A stretch of 64,000 nt of DNA from assembly GCF_020831365.1 (NCBI RefSeq), contig NZ_JAJHPV010000013.1, forward strand, positions 558,001-622,000, written 5' to 3'. The stretch's first letter is position 1; every line of letters starts with the position of its first letter. The notes beneath the pieces are model-generated. The model was not told the DNA's origin, did not search any database, and was given only the letters and a program-made list of their open reading frames with translations. Of this stretch, positions 1 to 8,610 are shown one piece after another. The position numbers and the translations under genes are program-made. Source of the DNA: Massilia agrisoli (lineage in GTDB: Bacteria > Pseudomonadota > Gammaproteobacteria > Burkholderiales > Burkholderiaceae_D).

Positions 1-216
1 AGGATCGCCGACATCAAACCCGATCGAATGGGCGCGCACGCCGTGGTCGCGCAGGGCCTCCGCGCCCTGTTCGGCGAGGTGCCGGCGGATGTCGCCGATG
101 ACAATATTGGCCCCGGCCTCTGCCAGCGCCTGGCCCAGCGCAGCGCCCAGTCCGCTGGCTCCCCCGGTAATGAACACCGTCTTGCCGGTGAGCGGGTTGG
201 CTTCTTGTTTGTGCAT
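1..216 (-). CDS. SDR family oxidoreductase, N-terminal part (cut by window edge)
   Basis: Only the first 72 codons are present; the gene runs off the left edge. The visible part is the start of a short-chain dehydrogenase/reductase: after a short leader comes the Rossmann cofactor loop TGGASGLGAALG (about residues 17-28), then a beta strand ending in GDIRR, where the acidic Asp usually favours NAD over NADP. The ATG at 216 follows an AGGAG site and lies 8 bp after the stop of the upstream glycosyltransferase, so it is the last visible gene of a minus-strand operon. The substrate cannot be told because the catalytic Ser-Tyr-Lys part is missing. Confidence 0.85.
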   Translation of the reverse strand, partial: MHKQEANPLTGKTVFITGGASGLGAALGQALAEAGANIVIGDIRRHLAEQGAEALRDHGVRAHSIGFDVGDP

Positions 217-224
217 GCGTGCTC

Positions 225-1541
225 CTAGAGTTCGGAATAGGACGGGACGGGCAGTACGGCCGCGCCCTCGACCACGGTTGCGTAGATTGAGGCGGCCTTG
301 CGCGCGACTGTGCGCCAGGTGTAGTGCTGGTATGCCCTGCGAAGTCCTTCGTCGCCCATGCCTTGTGCGAGTTCCGGATTGTTGTGCAGTACGGCGAGGC
401 GTTCGGCAAGTGCCCGCGGGTCACGCGAGGGCACCAGGAAGCCGCTCTCGCCATCGACCACGGTGCTCTTGATGCCGCCGACCTCCGCGCCAATGACAGG
501 GCGGGCGCATGCCATCGCTTCGACCGGCGTGATGCCGAAGGGCTCATACCAGGGCGTGGTGACAAAGACATTTGCGGCACTGTAGTAGTAGCGCAGCTCG
601 GACCGGTCTTTGCGGCCGGTGAACCTGACGTGGTGGCCAACACCGAGTTCAGCGGCCAGCGCGCGCAGGCGCAGCAGCTCTGGCGACTCGCGGCCGTCGC
701 GCCGCTGCTCCTCGCCACCGACGACGAGCAGCTCGGCATCGATGCCGTGGCGCTGGCGCAGCAGCGCAAGTCCCTGGATCACGGTATCGACACCCTTGCG
801 CGGCACCATGCGGCCAAGTTGCAGCACAATGAACTTTTCGTGCGACAGGCCCAGCCGGGCGCGGGCGTGCCGTTCGGGCACCGGCCATAGTTCCTGCGGG
901 TCGAAGCCGCAGGGTGCAATGTCGATGCGGTCACTCGGGGCGCCATACAGGCGTTCCATGTCGAGCTTGTCCTGCGGGCATTCGGCGATGATGCAGTCGG
1001 CGTTGCGCATCAGGTCATATTCGATGCGCAGGCGTGCCGGCGGGAAGGTATCGGCGGCGCCCTGCGCGATGCGCCGAACATGTCCCAACGCGTGGAAGGT
1101 GATGACGAAGGGGATGCCGAGCGCTTGTTTGAGGTGTTTGGCAACAATGCCCGACATGAAGAAGTTGGCGTGCACGATGTCATACAGCTGGGCTTGCCGT
1201 CGCGCGAAGCGGGTGACGAAGCGAGAAAAGGTATCCATGTAGGGGAGCATCTGTTCCTTGGGAACGTAATGCGCGGGACCGGCCGGTACGTGGATGACCC
1301 TGATGTTGTCGCCCCAGCGCACCACCTGCTTTTGTCCGAAGGCGTCACGCCGGGTGAAGATGTCGACCAGGTAGCCGGCCAGCGCCAGTTCGCGCGCCAG
1401 GCTGGCCACGTAGACGTTCTGGCCGCCACAGTCAATGCTGCCCGGCGAAGCCAGCGGCGAGGCGTGTTCGCTGATGATCGCAACCTGCCTGACGCCCCGG
1501 CCGGGTGCGCGCACAGCCATATTTGTTTGTTCCAGTGGCAT
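225..1541 (-). CDS. GT4-family glycosyltransferase (438 aa)
   Basis: Retaining GT-B glycosyltransferase of the GT4 type. The N-terminal half has the acceptor-domain pattern ISEHASPLASPG...GGQNVYVASLARELA (about residues 23-53), typical of sucrose-synthase/MshA-like members. The C-terminal donor domain has QLGRMVPRKGVD, then the nucleotide-sugar signature EPFGITPVEAM (E-x7-E, about residues 340-350) and an AEVGG motif. The start at 1541 is preceded by GAGGAG. It lies 14 bp after another GT4 gene and 8 bp before the SDR gene. Cytoplasmic glycan or glycoside assembly is likely; donor and acceptor are unknown. Confidence 0.9.
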   Translation of the reverse strand: MPLEQTNMAVRAPGRGVRQVAIISEHASPLASPGSIDCGGQNVYVASLARELALAGYLVDIFTRRDAFGQKQVVRWGDNIRVIHVPAGPAHYVPKEQMLPYMDTFSRFVTRFARRQAQLYDIVHANFFMSGIVAKHLKQALGIPFVITFHALGHVRRIAQGAADTFPPARLRIEYDLMRNADCIIAECPQDKLDMERLYGAPSDRIDIAPCGFDPQELWPVPERHARARLGLSHEKFIVLQLGRMVPRKGVDTVIQGLALLRQRHGIDAELLVVGGEEQRRDGRESPELLRLRALAAELGVGHHVRFTGRKDRSELRYYYSAANVFVTTPWYEPFGITPVEAMACARPVIGAEVGGIKSTVVDGESGFLVPSRDPRALAERLAVLHNNPELAQGMGDEGLRRAYQHYTWRTVARKAASIYATVVEGAAVLPVPSYSEL

Positions 1542-1555
1542 GCGGGCTCCTCGGG

Positions 1556-2533
1556 TTAGATGGGGCGTGGACCATGGCCGGGGGCGCCGATTCCGGCTAC
1601 CTGGCGGAAGGCGGCGTTCCAGTCCGCGGCGAAGCGCTCAATGCCAAAGCGTTCGCGCGCGCGGCGTTGCGCGTTGGCGCCAAGGTGCCGGGCGAGCGCC
1701 GGGTTGCGCACGAGTTCTTGCATGTACATGTTCAGCGCTTCGGCATTGGTGTCGATAAAGCCGTTTTCGCCGTTCTCGATGACGGTGACCATTTCCGTCG
1801 TGGCAAGGGCGACTACCGGCAAGCCGATCATCATCGCTTCGATGACGGAGAGGCCAAGGCTGGTGTAGCGGATCGGGTTGAACAGAAAGCGGTAACGCGC
1901 GGCAAAGGCAGGCAGGTCGGGATGGGCGATTTCGCCTACGCCGCCCATCGAACTTGAGTCCATGCCGATGAGGTCGAGCGGCACTGTTTCGCTGGCGCGG
2001 GTGTAGATGTCCGCGCCAAGCCGTCGCCCGCGCTGGCGCAGGTTGTTGATGATCGACAGGCCGCGCGCAAGTTCGCCGCCGTAAGCCACGCCTTTCGGCA
2101 GCCGCACGCCATGCTCGATCACGGTGGTCGGCGTGCTGCCGTTGTCCCACATCAGCTTGTTAAAGTGGGTAACGTGCACCAGCAGTACGTTGGGGTCGTC
2201 CACGGGGTGGATGGTGTCCGTTGGATGCTCGCGCGGCGGGTCGTGTTCGATGTAGATGCGCGGCAGCGAGCGCTGGGTTGCGCTCAGCAGTTCGTACTGG
2301 TCTTTTTCGTACTGGTCGTCATCCTGGAACACGATGCAGTCGAACTGCTGGCTACGCACGCGGTCGGCGGGCAGGTCGTGCACGTTGGCCCCCCACGGAA
2401 TCGGACCGCAGCGGCCCCCATAACCGGCCGGACGGCCAGGCTTGGACAACACGTAGAACTCGTGCGGCGCCTGGCTGAGGTAATACAGGTAACTGCCGTG
2501 GGTGTTCCAGGTAAGGATTTTCAAGGGGCACAT
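1556..2533 (-). CDS. GT4-like glycosyltransferase (325 aa)
   Basis: A shorter GT-B type glycosyltransferase. It opens with KILTWNTHGSYLYYLSQ, resembling the sugar/polysaccharide transferases that contain a WNTHGSYLYYL motif, and has a C-terminal donor domain with YTSLGLSVIEAMMIGLPVVA (E-x7-E-like, about residues 242-260) and an NGFIDTN segment. At 325 aa it is shorter than typical GT4 enzymes but looks intact. GAGG sits upstream of the ATG at 2533, and the gene follows the GT2 gene by 7 bp. Together with its neighbours it suggests sequential sugar transfer in one pathway. The specific sugar cannot be inferred. Confidence 0.8.
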   Translation of the reverse strand: MCPLKILTWNTHGSYLYYLSQAPHEFYVLSKPGRPAGYGGRCGPIPWGANVHDLPADRVRSQQFDCIVFQDDDQYEKDQYELLSATQRSLPRIYIEHDPPREHPTDTIHPVDDPNVLLVHVTHFNKLMWDNGSTPTTVIEHGVRLPKGVAYGGELARGLSIINNLRQRGRRLGADIYTRASETVPLDLIGMDSSSMGGVGEIAHPDLPAFAARYRFLFNPIRYTSLGLSVIEAMMIGLPVVALATTEMVTVIENGENGFIDTNAEALNMYMQELVRNPALARHLGANAQRRARERFGIERFAADWNAAFRQVAGIGAPGHGPRPI

Positions 2534-2540
2534 GGCAGCC

Positions 2541-3542
2541 TCACGTAAACCGGACGCGGAATCTGATGGCGCCCGCCAGGCGCCAGAACACGGCTGCGGG
2601 CGGGATCAGGGCGGATGTGACGATCATTTCCGCAACATGGGACGGTGAGCGGGACGTGCCGCGCAATCGCTTGCGGCATAGCAGTACCGTCATGACCGTC
2701 CAGGTCGCGGCGCTGGGCAGGACGACCGCCGTGCTGCCTGCGCCGATGCCGGCCGCACACGTAGCCAGCGCTGCGACCGTGGCGTAATGGTCCCAGGCCG
2801 GCGTGGCCCGGATTTTTTGCCGGTACAGCTGGGGGTGCGTTTTAAAGAGCAGCGCGTCGAAAATAAGGTTTTTTAGCTGCCACACGCTGCTGCCCCATGC
2901 CGCGGGCCGCAGCGGGCGTACAACCAGCGCATGCTGCGTGCTCGCGATGGTGGCGTGCATGTTGATGAGCCTGAAGTGGAAGTCTTCCGGCCAGCCCGCG
3001 TGGAAGCGTTCATCGAAGCCGCCCAGCTTTTCCAGGATCGACTTGCGGCAGAAACAGTTTGCAATGGCGAATTCTGCCTGCTCAAGGCGGCGCGCCTCGC
3101 GCTGGTAATCGGTGAGCGCGCCGGTCGGCGGCATCTCGACGCGGCCGGATACTGCGTCTACGTTGTCGGTGAATGCATCGAGGCCGTGCTTGAGCCAGCT
3201 GGGAGAGGGCACCGTGTCGTCCTCGGTAAACGCCACGATGGGGGCGCGGGCACTGCGCCAGCCAAGGTTGCGCACGGCAGCCGGGCCGCCTGGCCCATTG
3301 TTGGGCAAGTACTTCAGGTCGGGCCCGCGCTCGCCGGCACTGGCGCGCCAGACGGCAACGAGCTGGCGCGTGTTGTGGCGCGGGTTGTCGTCGACCACGA
3401 TAACTTCGACACGGCGGCCCTCCAGGGTCTGGCGCATGATCGCGTCCAGGCAGCGGTCAAGCAAGTCGACCCTGCCGCAGCTGGGGATGACGACCGATAC
3501 CTCAGGGACAGGTTGTTCGGACATTTCTCGCGTTGCGTGCAT
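2541..3542 (-). CDS. GT2-family glycosyltransferase with C-terminal membrane segments (333 aa)
   Basis: GT-A fold inverting glycosyltransferase: VSVVIPSCGRVDLLDRCLDAI at about residues 15-35, VIVVDDNP (first acidic motif) and FTEDDTVPS (metal/nucleotide-binding DxD-like site) around residue 110, then GGFDERFHAGWPEDFHFRL, a typical acceptor-loop pattern. The C-terminus (about residues 245-325) holds hydrophobic stretches that fit two membrane helices, so the enzyme is probably membrane associated. GAGG precedes the ATG at 3542; a second in-frame ATG six codons later has a weaker site. It starts 11 bp after the ABC exporter stop and so is probably cotranscribed with it. Confidence 0.87.
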   Translation of the reverse strand: MHATREMSEQPVPEVSVVIPSCGRVDLLDRCLDAIMRQTLEGRRVEVIVVDDNPRHNTRQLVAVWRASAGERGPDLKYLPNNGPGGPAAVRNLGWRSARAPIVAFTEDDTVPSPSWLKHGLDAFTDNVDAVSGRVEMPPTGALTDYQREARRLEQAEFAIANCFCRKSILEKLGGFDERFHAGWPEDFHFRLINMHATIASTQHALVVRPLRPAAWGSSVWQLKNLIFDALLFKTHPQLYRQKIRATPAWDHYATVAALATCAAGIGAGSTAVVLPSAATWTVMTVLLCRKRLRGTSRSPSHVAEMIVTSALIPPAAVFWRLAGAIRFRVRFT

Positions 3543-3553
3543 GTTTTTAACCT

Positions 3554-5347
3554 CTACGACGTTTCCCGTTGCATTGCTCCGGTCTCATCCATTCGCTGCT
3601 GCAAGAGCCACAGGCGTGCGTACATGCCGTTGCGCTCCAACAGTTCGCGATGCGAGCCGCGCTCGACAATGCGCCCCTTGTCCATCACCAGGATGTAATG
3701 CGCACCGACAATCGTGGACAGCCGATGCGCGATGATGAGAGTGGTTCGATTCAGCGATAAGCGCTCCAGTTCCTGCTGAATGGCGTGCTCTGAATCTGAA
3801 TCAAGTGCTGACGTTGCTTCGTCAAAAATCAGGATAGGTGGCGCCTTCAGGATGGCGCGGGCGATGGCGATGCGCTGCTTTTCGCCGCCCGAAATCTTGA
3901 CGCCCCGCTCTCCGACTTCGGTGTCGTATTTTTCCGGCAGGGAATCGATGAGGTCGTGGATGTGCGCGGCCTGTGCGGCGGCAATGATGTCGGCCCGCGA
4001 GCAGCCGATGCGGCCGTATCCGATGTTGTAGCCGATGGTGTCGTTGAACAGGGCAGTATCTTGCGGCACCACGCCGATGGCTTCGCGCACGCTGCCGGGG
4101 CTTACTTCGCTGATGTCATCGCCGTCGATCAGGATGCGGCCGTTGACCGGGTCGTAAAACCGCAGCAAGAGCCGCGCGAGGGTGGATTTGCCCGATCCGC
4201 TGCGTCCCACGACGGCGACGGTCTTCCCAGGTGGAATGCGAAAGCTGACGTCCGACAGCACCGGGCGGGCCGGGTCATAGTGGAACGAGACACGATCAAA
4301 GACGACCTCGCCCTTGTCGGCGTGCAGGCGGGGCAGGCGCGGCGAGTCTTTGATGTCGGGCTTTTCCCGCAACAGGTCGAACAGGCGTTCAGCATTGACC
4401 CAGGCGTCACGTGCCTCGCGGTACACGAAGCCGAGCGCGTTGAGCGGCAGGCAAACCTGTAGTGCGTAGGCGTTGATCAGTACCAGGTCGCCCACGCGCA
4501 TTTCGCCGCGCCACACGGCATCGCCAGCCAGCAGCATGATGGCGCCAACGCCCACGCCGATCACTGCGCTTTGCCCCACGTGCAGGGTAAACAGCGCCTT
4601 CTGGTTGCCCATGCCGGCCTCCTGCCACTTGCCCATGGTGTCGTGGAAGCGGGCCGCCTCGATGTTTTCGTTGGCGAAGTACTTGATGGTGTCGTAGTTG
4701 ATCAGGCTATCGGCCAGCTGGCCCTTCGCGCCTGAGTCGAGCTTGTTGACGCGGCGCTGGTACATCACGCGGCGGTTGGTAAACACCAGCGTAAAACCGG
4801 CATACAGCAGGAACATCACCGTGATGATGGCGGCAAAACCCAGGCTGTAGCGGTCGAGCATGACCGCCAGCACCAGGCCAATTTCGATGAGCGTGGGCAC
4901 GATGGTGAACAGCGCGACGTTGAGCAGGAAGGCGATGCCGTTGGTGCCCCGGTCGATGTCGGGCAGCAGGGCGCCAATCTGGCGCCGCGCGTGGAAAGCG
5001 GGGCTGAGGGCGTGCAGGTGCGAAAAGATTTTCTGCGCGTACGCAGAGACGGTGCGCAGCGTTACGCGCGCGAACAGCAGGTCGCGTAGCTCGTTGAACA
5101 GCGTGCTGAGGAAACGCAGGATGGCGTAGCCAGCCAGCAAGTAGATGGGGAGCATCGCCAGCTTGCCGGGTGCGGCGAATGCGTCGATGATGCGTTTGAG
5201 CACCAGCGGTACAGCAACCGTGGCAATTTTTGCGGTGATGAGGAAAAGCAGGGAAGCGAGAATGCGCCAGCGAAAATCGGAAACGATTTGCCACAGCTCG
5301 GCCGCTACGCCGTGCCGTTCGATTTGCCGGGGCTTGTCCTGTTCCAT
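3554..5347 (-). CDS. Atm1-type ABC exporter, fused membrane and ATPase domains (597 aa)
   Basis: Half-size ABC exporter that acts as a homodimer. Residues about 25-310 form six membrane helices including the NYDTIKYFANE motif characteristic of the Atm1/ABCB7/HMT1 class. The ATPase domain follows: Walker A GRSGSGKST (about residue 380), Q-loop GVVPQDTALFNDT, signature SGGEKQR, Walker B ILIFDEATSALD and the H-loop AHRLST. Atm1 relatives export glutathione-linked sulfur or metal-thiol compounds. Here the gene heads an operon of glycosyltransferases with 11 bp to the next gene, so the substrate could instead belong to that pathway. Family call is firm, substrate is not. Confidence 0.9.
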   Translation of the reverse strand: MEQDKPRQIERHGVAAELWQIVSDFRWRILASLLFLITAKIATVAVPLVLKRIIDAFAAPGKLAMLPIYLLAGYAILRFLSTLFNELRDLLFARVTLRTVSAYAQKIFSHLHALSPAFHARRQIGALLPDIDRGTNGIAFLLNVALFTIVPTLIEIGLVLAVMLDRYSLGFAAIITVMFLLYAGFTLVFTNRRVMYQRRVNKLDSGAKGQLADSLINYDTIKYFANENIEAARFHDTMGKWQEAGMGNQKALFTLHVGQSAVIGVGVGAIMLLAGDAVWRGEMRVGDLVLINAYALQVCLPLNALGFVYREARDAWVNAERLFDLLREKPDIKDSPRLPRLHADKGEVVFDRVSFHYDPARPVLSDVSFRIPPGKTVAVVGRSGSGKSTLARLLLRFYDPVNGRILIDGDDISEVSPGSVREAIGVVPQDTALFNDTIGYNIGYGRIGCSRADIIAAAQAAHIHDLIDSLPEKYDTEVGERGVKISGGEKQRIAIARAILKAPPILIFDEATSALDSDSEHAIQQELERLSLNRTTLIIAHRLSTIVGAHYILVMDKGRIVERGSHRELLERNGMYARLWLLQQRMDETGAMQRETS

Positions 5348-5442
5348 AACGGATTGGACAAGCGATGCCTGCTATTAGCTCCCGGATGATGCGTTCCCGG
5401 GGGCTGGAGCGCGGAAAGCGGGGCTTTCCGCGCGAACTACAT

Positions 5443-6108
5443 TTAGTCAGCCGTCATATCGCTGCGGCGGCCAACATTGCTCTGCTGCGATTGGCGGTTG
5501 TCCTGTTCATGTTCCGCCGACTGGCGATTGGCGGTGTTCGACAGGCCCGTGTCCTCGTCCATTTTCTGGTCGGCAGCCATGTGGCCACTGTGCGGGCTGG
5601 CGCCTTGCTGGTTGCCAGTCTGCGACCCGGTACGGTCGGTGCTAGGCATGCCTTGCTGCTGAGAACCTTGCCGCGGAATTCCCTGCTGCTGAGAACCCTG
5701 CTGCTTGCCTTGCTGCTGGTTACCTTGCTGTTGGTTACCTTGCTGTTGGTTACCTTGCTGCTGGTTACCCTGCTGCTGCGAACCTGGCTGCTGCTTGCCC
5801 TGCTGCTGCGAGTCCGACTGACCCGTCTGGCGGTTGCCTGGATTGCCCATCTGGTCAGCGCCGGTCGGCTGTGCCTTGCCCTCACGGCCCCACGATGGAT
5901 CTTCTTGGTTCTGCTGTGGGCGGTCCTTGCCCATTTCACTGTCGCGCTTGCCCGACTGCTGGCTTGCAGATTGCTGGGACTGCTGCGACAGCGACTCCTG
6001 GCGTGCATTGCTCTCGTCGTTCTTGCCGCCGCGGGACGACGATTCAAATTTCTCGTTGCCACCGTTATTCGATTGGTTATTGCCCTGGCTGCGTTGGTTC
6101 GAGTTCAT
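5443..6108 (-). CDS. Gln/Asn/Gly/Ser-rich low-complexity protein with pentapeptide repeats (221 aa)
   Basis: A very hydrophilic, probably disordered protein with no signal peptide or membrane segment. Residues about 100-165 are built from QQQGN/QQQGK/QQQGS repeats, mirrored in DNA as a 15-bp tandem repeat at 5710-5769. The C-terminal part (KMDEDTGLSNTANRQSAEHEQDNRQ) is acidic and less repetitive. I start at the ATG at 6108, which has AAAGGA seven bases upstream; an in-frame ATG ten codons further up has no such site. No function is recognised. The composition resembles the KGG-type stress protein encoded divergently at 6478, so a desiccation or general-stress role is a guess. Confidence 0.65.
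   Translation of the reverse strand: MNSNQRSQGNNQSNNGGNEKFESSSRGGKNDESNARQESLSQQSQQSASQQSGKRDSEMGKDRPQQNQEDPSWGREGKAQPTGADQMGNPGNRQTGQSDSQQQGKQQPGSQQQGNQQQGNQQQGNQQQGNQQQGKQQGSQQQGIPRQGSQQQGMPSTDRTGSQTGNQQGASPHSGHMAADQKMDEDTGLSNTANRQSAEHEQDNRQSQQSNVGRRSDMTAD
5710..5769. repeat. 15-bp tandem repeat, four units, within the Q-rich gene
   Basis: Four consecutive 15-bp units of TTGCTG(C/T)TGGTTACC at 5710, 5725, 5740 and 5755, with a decayed fifth unit after them. Read on the minus strand they encode repeated GNQQQ pentapeptides. The near-identity of the units at DNA level suggests recent slippage expansion, so copy number may vary between strains. Confidence 0.9.
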
Positions 6109-6477
6109 GTCGATTCCTTTCGAGTGTATGGGAAGCAATTAGGTAACCGCATTTGGCGGGGGAGGTGGCTAACCGTCCAGTCCGCCGCGGCCTTGCTAGG
6201 GTTCCCATGATGCTCGTAAAAATTGCATGGCCGTATCGGCACACAGTCCGCATGGCTGTAGGACTCGCTCCTAGCTGTTTTACCTCTGGAATTTTCTCTT
6301 TTTAAATCGCAATTTCTATCTCATCTAGTCCTACAAAGTCTGTCACCGCTCTCCTATACCTGCTTGTGTTAACGCTGCCTATGATGGATTTGCTCGATTA
6401 CTCATCGGCATACCGCCGGCGGTCGGAGCAATGGCCCTACGCATCGGCGGGGGTTTTCCAGTCTAAGGAGATTCACC
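6109..6477. other. Divergent intergenic region (369 bp)
   Basis: Non-coding gap between the divergent Q-rich gene and the KGG protein gene. It is more AT-rich than its surroundings, especially about 6290-6350, and must hold both promoters. I see no clear sigma-70 hexamer pair, hairpin terminator or known operator. A GGAG ribosome site for the KGG gene lies just before 6478. Confidence 0.6.
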
Positions 6478-6861
6478 ATGGCTACAAACAATCAGGGCAA
6501 CAAGCAGTCGGGCAGTGGCACCAGTAACCGCGGATTTGCATCGATGGATCCGCAGCGCCAACGTGAAATCGCCAGCGAAGGCGGCAAGGCAGCACACCAG
6601 AAGGGAACCGCACACGAGTTCACCTCCGAGGAAGCACGCCGTGCCGGCAGCATGAGCCACGGAAATCGCCAGTCCGCCAACGCCAGTTCGGGCAGCAAGC
6701 AAGGCGGCAACAAGCAAGGTGGCCAGCAATCGGACAGCAGCCAGTCCGACAGCAAGCAAAGCGGCAAGCAGGGCAGCAAGCAGTCCGACAACAAGTCGGG
6801 CAGCAAGCAAAGCGGCAGCCAGAGTGGCAGCCGCAGCGGCAGCAAGTCCGGCAACCGCTAA
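6478..6861 (+). CDS. KGG-motif stress-induced protein (YciG/con-10 type, 127 aa)
   Basis: Small hydrophilic protein with the KGG motif of the con-10/YciG/GsiB general-stress family: RGFASMDPQRQREIASEGGKAAHQKGTAHEFTSEEARRAG at about residues 18-57, where the GGKA.H.KG..HEFTSEEAR pattern is diagnostic. The rest is a low-complexity tail of Ser, Gly, Lys and Gln (KQGGNKQGG, GSKQSG repeats), longer than in short family members. It is probably disordered and cytoplasmic. The start follows an AAGGAG site, and a strong terminator follows the gene. Its neighbour on the other strand has similar composition. Confidence 0.9.
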   Translation: MATNNQGNKQSGSGTSNRGFASMDPQRQREIASEGGKAAHQKGTAHEFTSEEARRAGSMSHGNRQSANASSGSKQGGNKQGGQQSDSSQSDSKQSGKQGSKQSDNKSGSKQSGSQSGSRSGSKSGNR

Positions 6862-6883
6862 GCAATCAACAGCGGAATAACCG

Positions 6884-6912
6884 TGGGGAGCGAAAGCTCC
6901 CCATTTTGTTTT
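6884..6912 (+). terminator. Rho-independent terminator after the KGG gene
   Basis: An 8-bp perfect stem TGGGGAGC / GCTCCCCA (6884-6891 and 6896-6903) with a GAAA tetraloop, followed by TTTTGTTTT. It sits 22 bp after the stop codon. Confidence 0.9.
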
Positions 6913-6985
6913 CCAATTCACCAAAACGCTGAAAGGATGCGGTAGAATCGTCGCGCCTTTTTTCATCCCACAAGGAAACGATTTC

Positions 6986-7390
6986 GTGAAAACCCCGGTT
7001 ATCCGTGAAGTAAAAAGCCTCAACATGTCGTGCGACCGGATCGGCAACCTGTTGCTGGTCAAGTTCCTGCCGCAGGGCGGGAAAGAAACCTGTATTTTCG
7101 TGCCTGCATCGATCGTTTTCTGGCTGCTCAAGCACCTGCCGGTCAACCAGGACCCGCGCCTGACGCCGCCCGCCATGGTGCCGCGTATCGAACAGTATGA
7201 CTGGGACAATCCCAACACCCCGCGCGCGTTTACGGTCAACTGCAAGCAGTTTGCGGACGCCATCCGCATGCAGTTCGCGCTGGACCGCGGCCCGGACCTG
7301 ATGGTGTTGCTGAACCGCTCGAATGTCGAACTGATGCGCCAGATGATGGTTGCATACAGCAAAGACCTGATCGACCTCGACGCCGAATAA
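6986..7390 (+). CDS. Conserved hypothetical protein (134 aa)
   Basis: I do not recognise a domain. The 134-aa protein has no signal peptide and no clear membrane helix; a hydrophobic patch (CIFVPASIVFWLLKHLPV, about residues 36-53) is preceded by LLLVKFLPQGG. Base use matches the host, so it is a resident gene. It starts with GTG at 6986 behind an AAGGAAA site with eight-base spacing. It lies between a terminator upstream and a separate carboxypeptidase gene downstream, so it is probably monocistronic. Soluble cytoplasmic protein of unknown function. Confidence 0.7.
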   Translation: MKTPVIREVKSLNMSCDRIGNLLLVKFLPQGGKETCIFVPASIVFWLLKHLPVNQDPRLTPPAMVPRIEQYDWDNPNTPRAFTVNCKQFADAIRMQFALDRGPDLMVLLNRSNVELMRQMMVAYSKDLIDLDAE

Positions 7391-7486
7391 GCGCCGTCTC
7401 CCGCGGACTGGCTCCGCAGGGAGCCACAGCGGGGCGGGGCTGGGTTATCATTCTGTTCTTTTGAAGCTCAACAAAAGGACGCAGCC

Positions 7487-8608
7487 ATGCCCATCAAAAT
7501 CAGCCAGCATTTCGACTCCGGCGCCATCGAGGTGGTGCAGGCGGACAGCGCAAGCCAGATCGACCTGAACCTGCGCAGCGACTCGCACGCGGACATCCAC
7601 CAGTGGTTCCACTTCCGCCTGCAGGGTGCGCGCAACCAGCCGTGCACGATCCGCTTCCTGAATGCCGGCAAGGCGACCTACGCCCCGGGCTTCGAAGACT
7701 ACAAGGTCTGCGCCAGCTACGACACCGAAAACTGGTTCCGCGTGCCGACCACCTTCGACGGCCAGGTCATGACCGTCACCCACACCCCTGAACTTGACAG
7801 CGTCTACTACGCCTACTTCGAGCCGTATTCGTGGGAGCGCCACCTGCGCCTGCTGGGCGAAGTGGCGGAAAACCCGATCGCGCGCGTGCACGACATCGGC
7901 ACCACCGTCGATGGCCGCGACATGAACCTGGTCGTCATCGGCAACCCGGCTGCGGAAAAGAAGATCTGGGTCATCGCGCGCCAGCACCCTGGCGAGACGA
8001 TGGCCGAATGGTTCGTCGAAGGCATGATGGACGCGCTGCTCGACAACGCCAACCCGATCTCGCGCAAGCTGCTGCAGCGCGCGGTGTTCTACATTGTGCC
8101 GAACATGAACCCGGACGGCTCGGCCCGCGGCAACCTGCGCACCAACGCGGCCGGCGCAAACCTGAACCGCGAGTGGATGAACCCGACCCTGGAGCGCAGC
8201 CCTGAAGTGCTGTGCGTGAAAAACAAGATCCACGAAACCGGCGTCGACATGTTCTTCGACATCCACGGCGACGAAGCGCTGCCGTACAACTTCGTGGCTG
8301 GTAACGAGATGCTGGCCGACTTCACGCCGGAACGCGCGGCGCGCCAGAAGGCTTTTGTGGACCAGTACATGGCCGCCAGCCCGGACTTCCAGAACGTCTA
8401 CGGGTATGCCGCCTCCAAGTACAACGAGGAGCTGCTGACGCTCGCCTCCAAGTACATCGGCCACACCTTCAAGTGCCTGTCGCTGACGCTGGAAATGCCG
8501 TTCAAGGACAACGCTGACCTGCCTGACCCGTACACCGGCTGGAACGGCGCGCGCAGCTCCGAGCTGGGCGCGGCGATCCTGCAGCCGATCCTGCAATCGC
8601 TGGACTGA
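7487..8608 (+). CDS. M14-family cytosolic-type metallocarboxypeptidase (373 aa)
   Basis: Zinc carboxypeptidase of the M14 group related to the AGTPBP1/Nna1-type cytosolic carboxypeptidases. Residues about 1-125 form the beta-rich N-terminal domain of that subgroup. The catalytic domain then shows RQHPGETMAEWFVEG (zinc ligands His and Glu, HxxE, about residue 165), NPDGSARGNLRTNAAGANLNREW (substrate Arg/Asn motif), FFDIHGDEALPY (third zinc ligand His) and LTLEMPFKDN (catalytic Glu). No signal peptide, consistent with a cytoplasmic enzyme. AAAGGA lies upstream of the ATG. The CYTH gene follows by 2 bp, so the two are probably cotranscribed. Confidence 0.92.
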   Translation: MPIKISQHFDSGAIEVVQADSASQIDLNLRSDSHADIHQWFHFRLQGARNQPCTIRFLNAGKATYAPGFEDYKVCASYDTENWFRVPTTFDGQVMTVTHTPELDSVYYAYFEPYSWERHLRLLGEVAENPIARVHDIGTTVDGRDMNLVVIGNPAAEKKIWVIARQHPGETMAEWFVEGMMDALLDNANPISRKLLQRAVFYIVPNMNPDGSARGNLRTNAAGANLNREWMNPTLERSPEVLCVKNKIHETGVDMFFDIHGDEALPYNFVAGNEMLADFTPERAARQKAFVDQYMAASPDFQNVYGYAASKYNEELLTLASKYIGHTFKCLSLTLEMPFKDNADLPDPYTGWNGARSSELGAAILQPILQSLD

Positions 8609-8610
8609 TC

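Noticed and set aside
5710-5769. Possible CRISPR or satellite repeat
   Set aside because: The repeats are 15 bp, directly adjacent without spacers, and encode a pentapeptide repeat.
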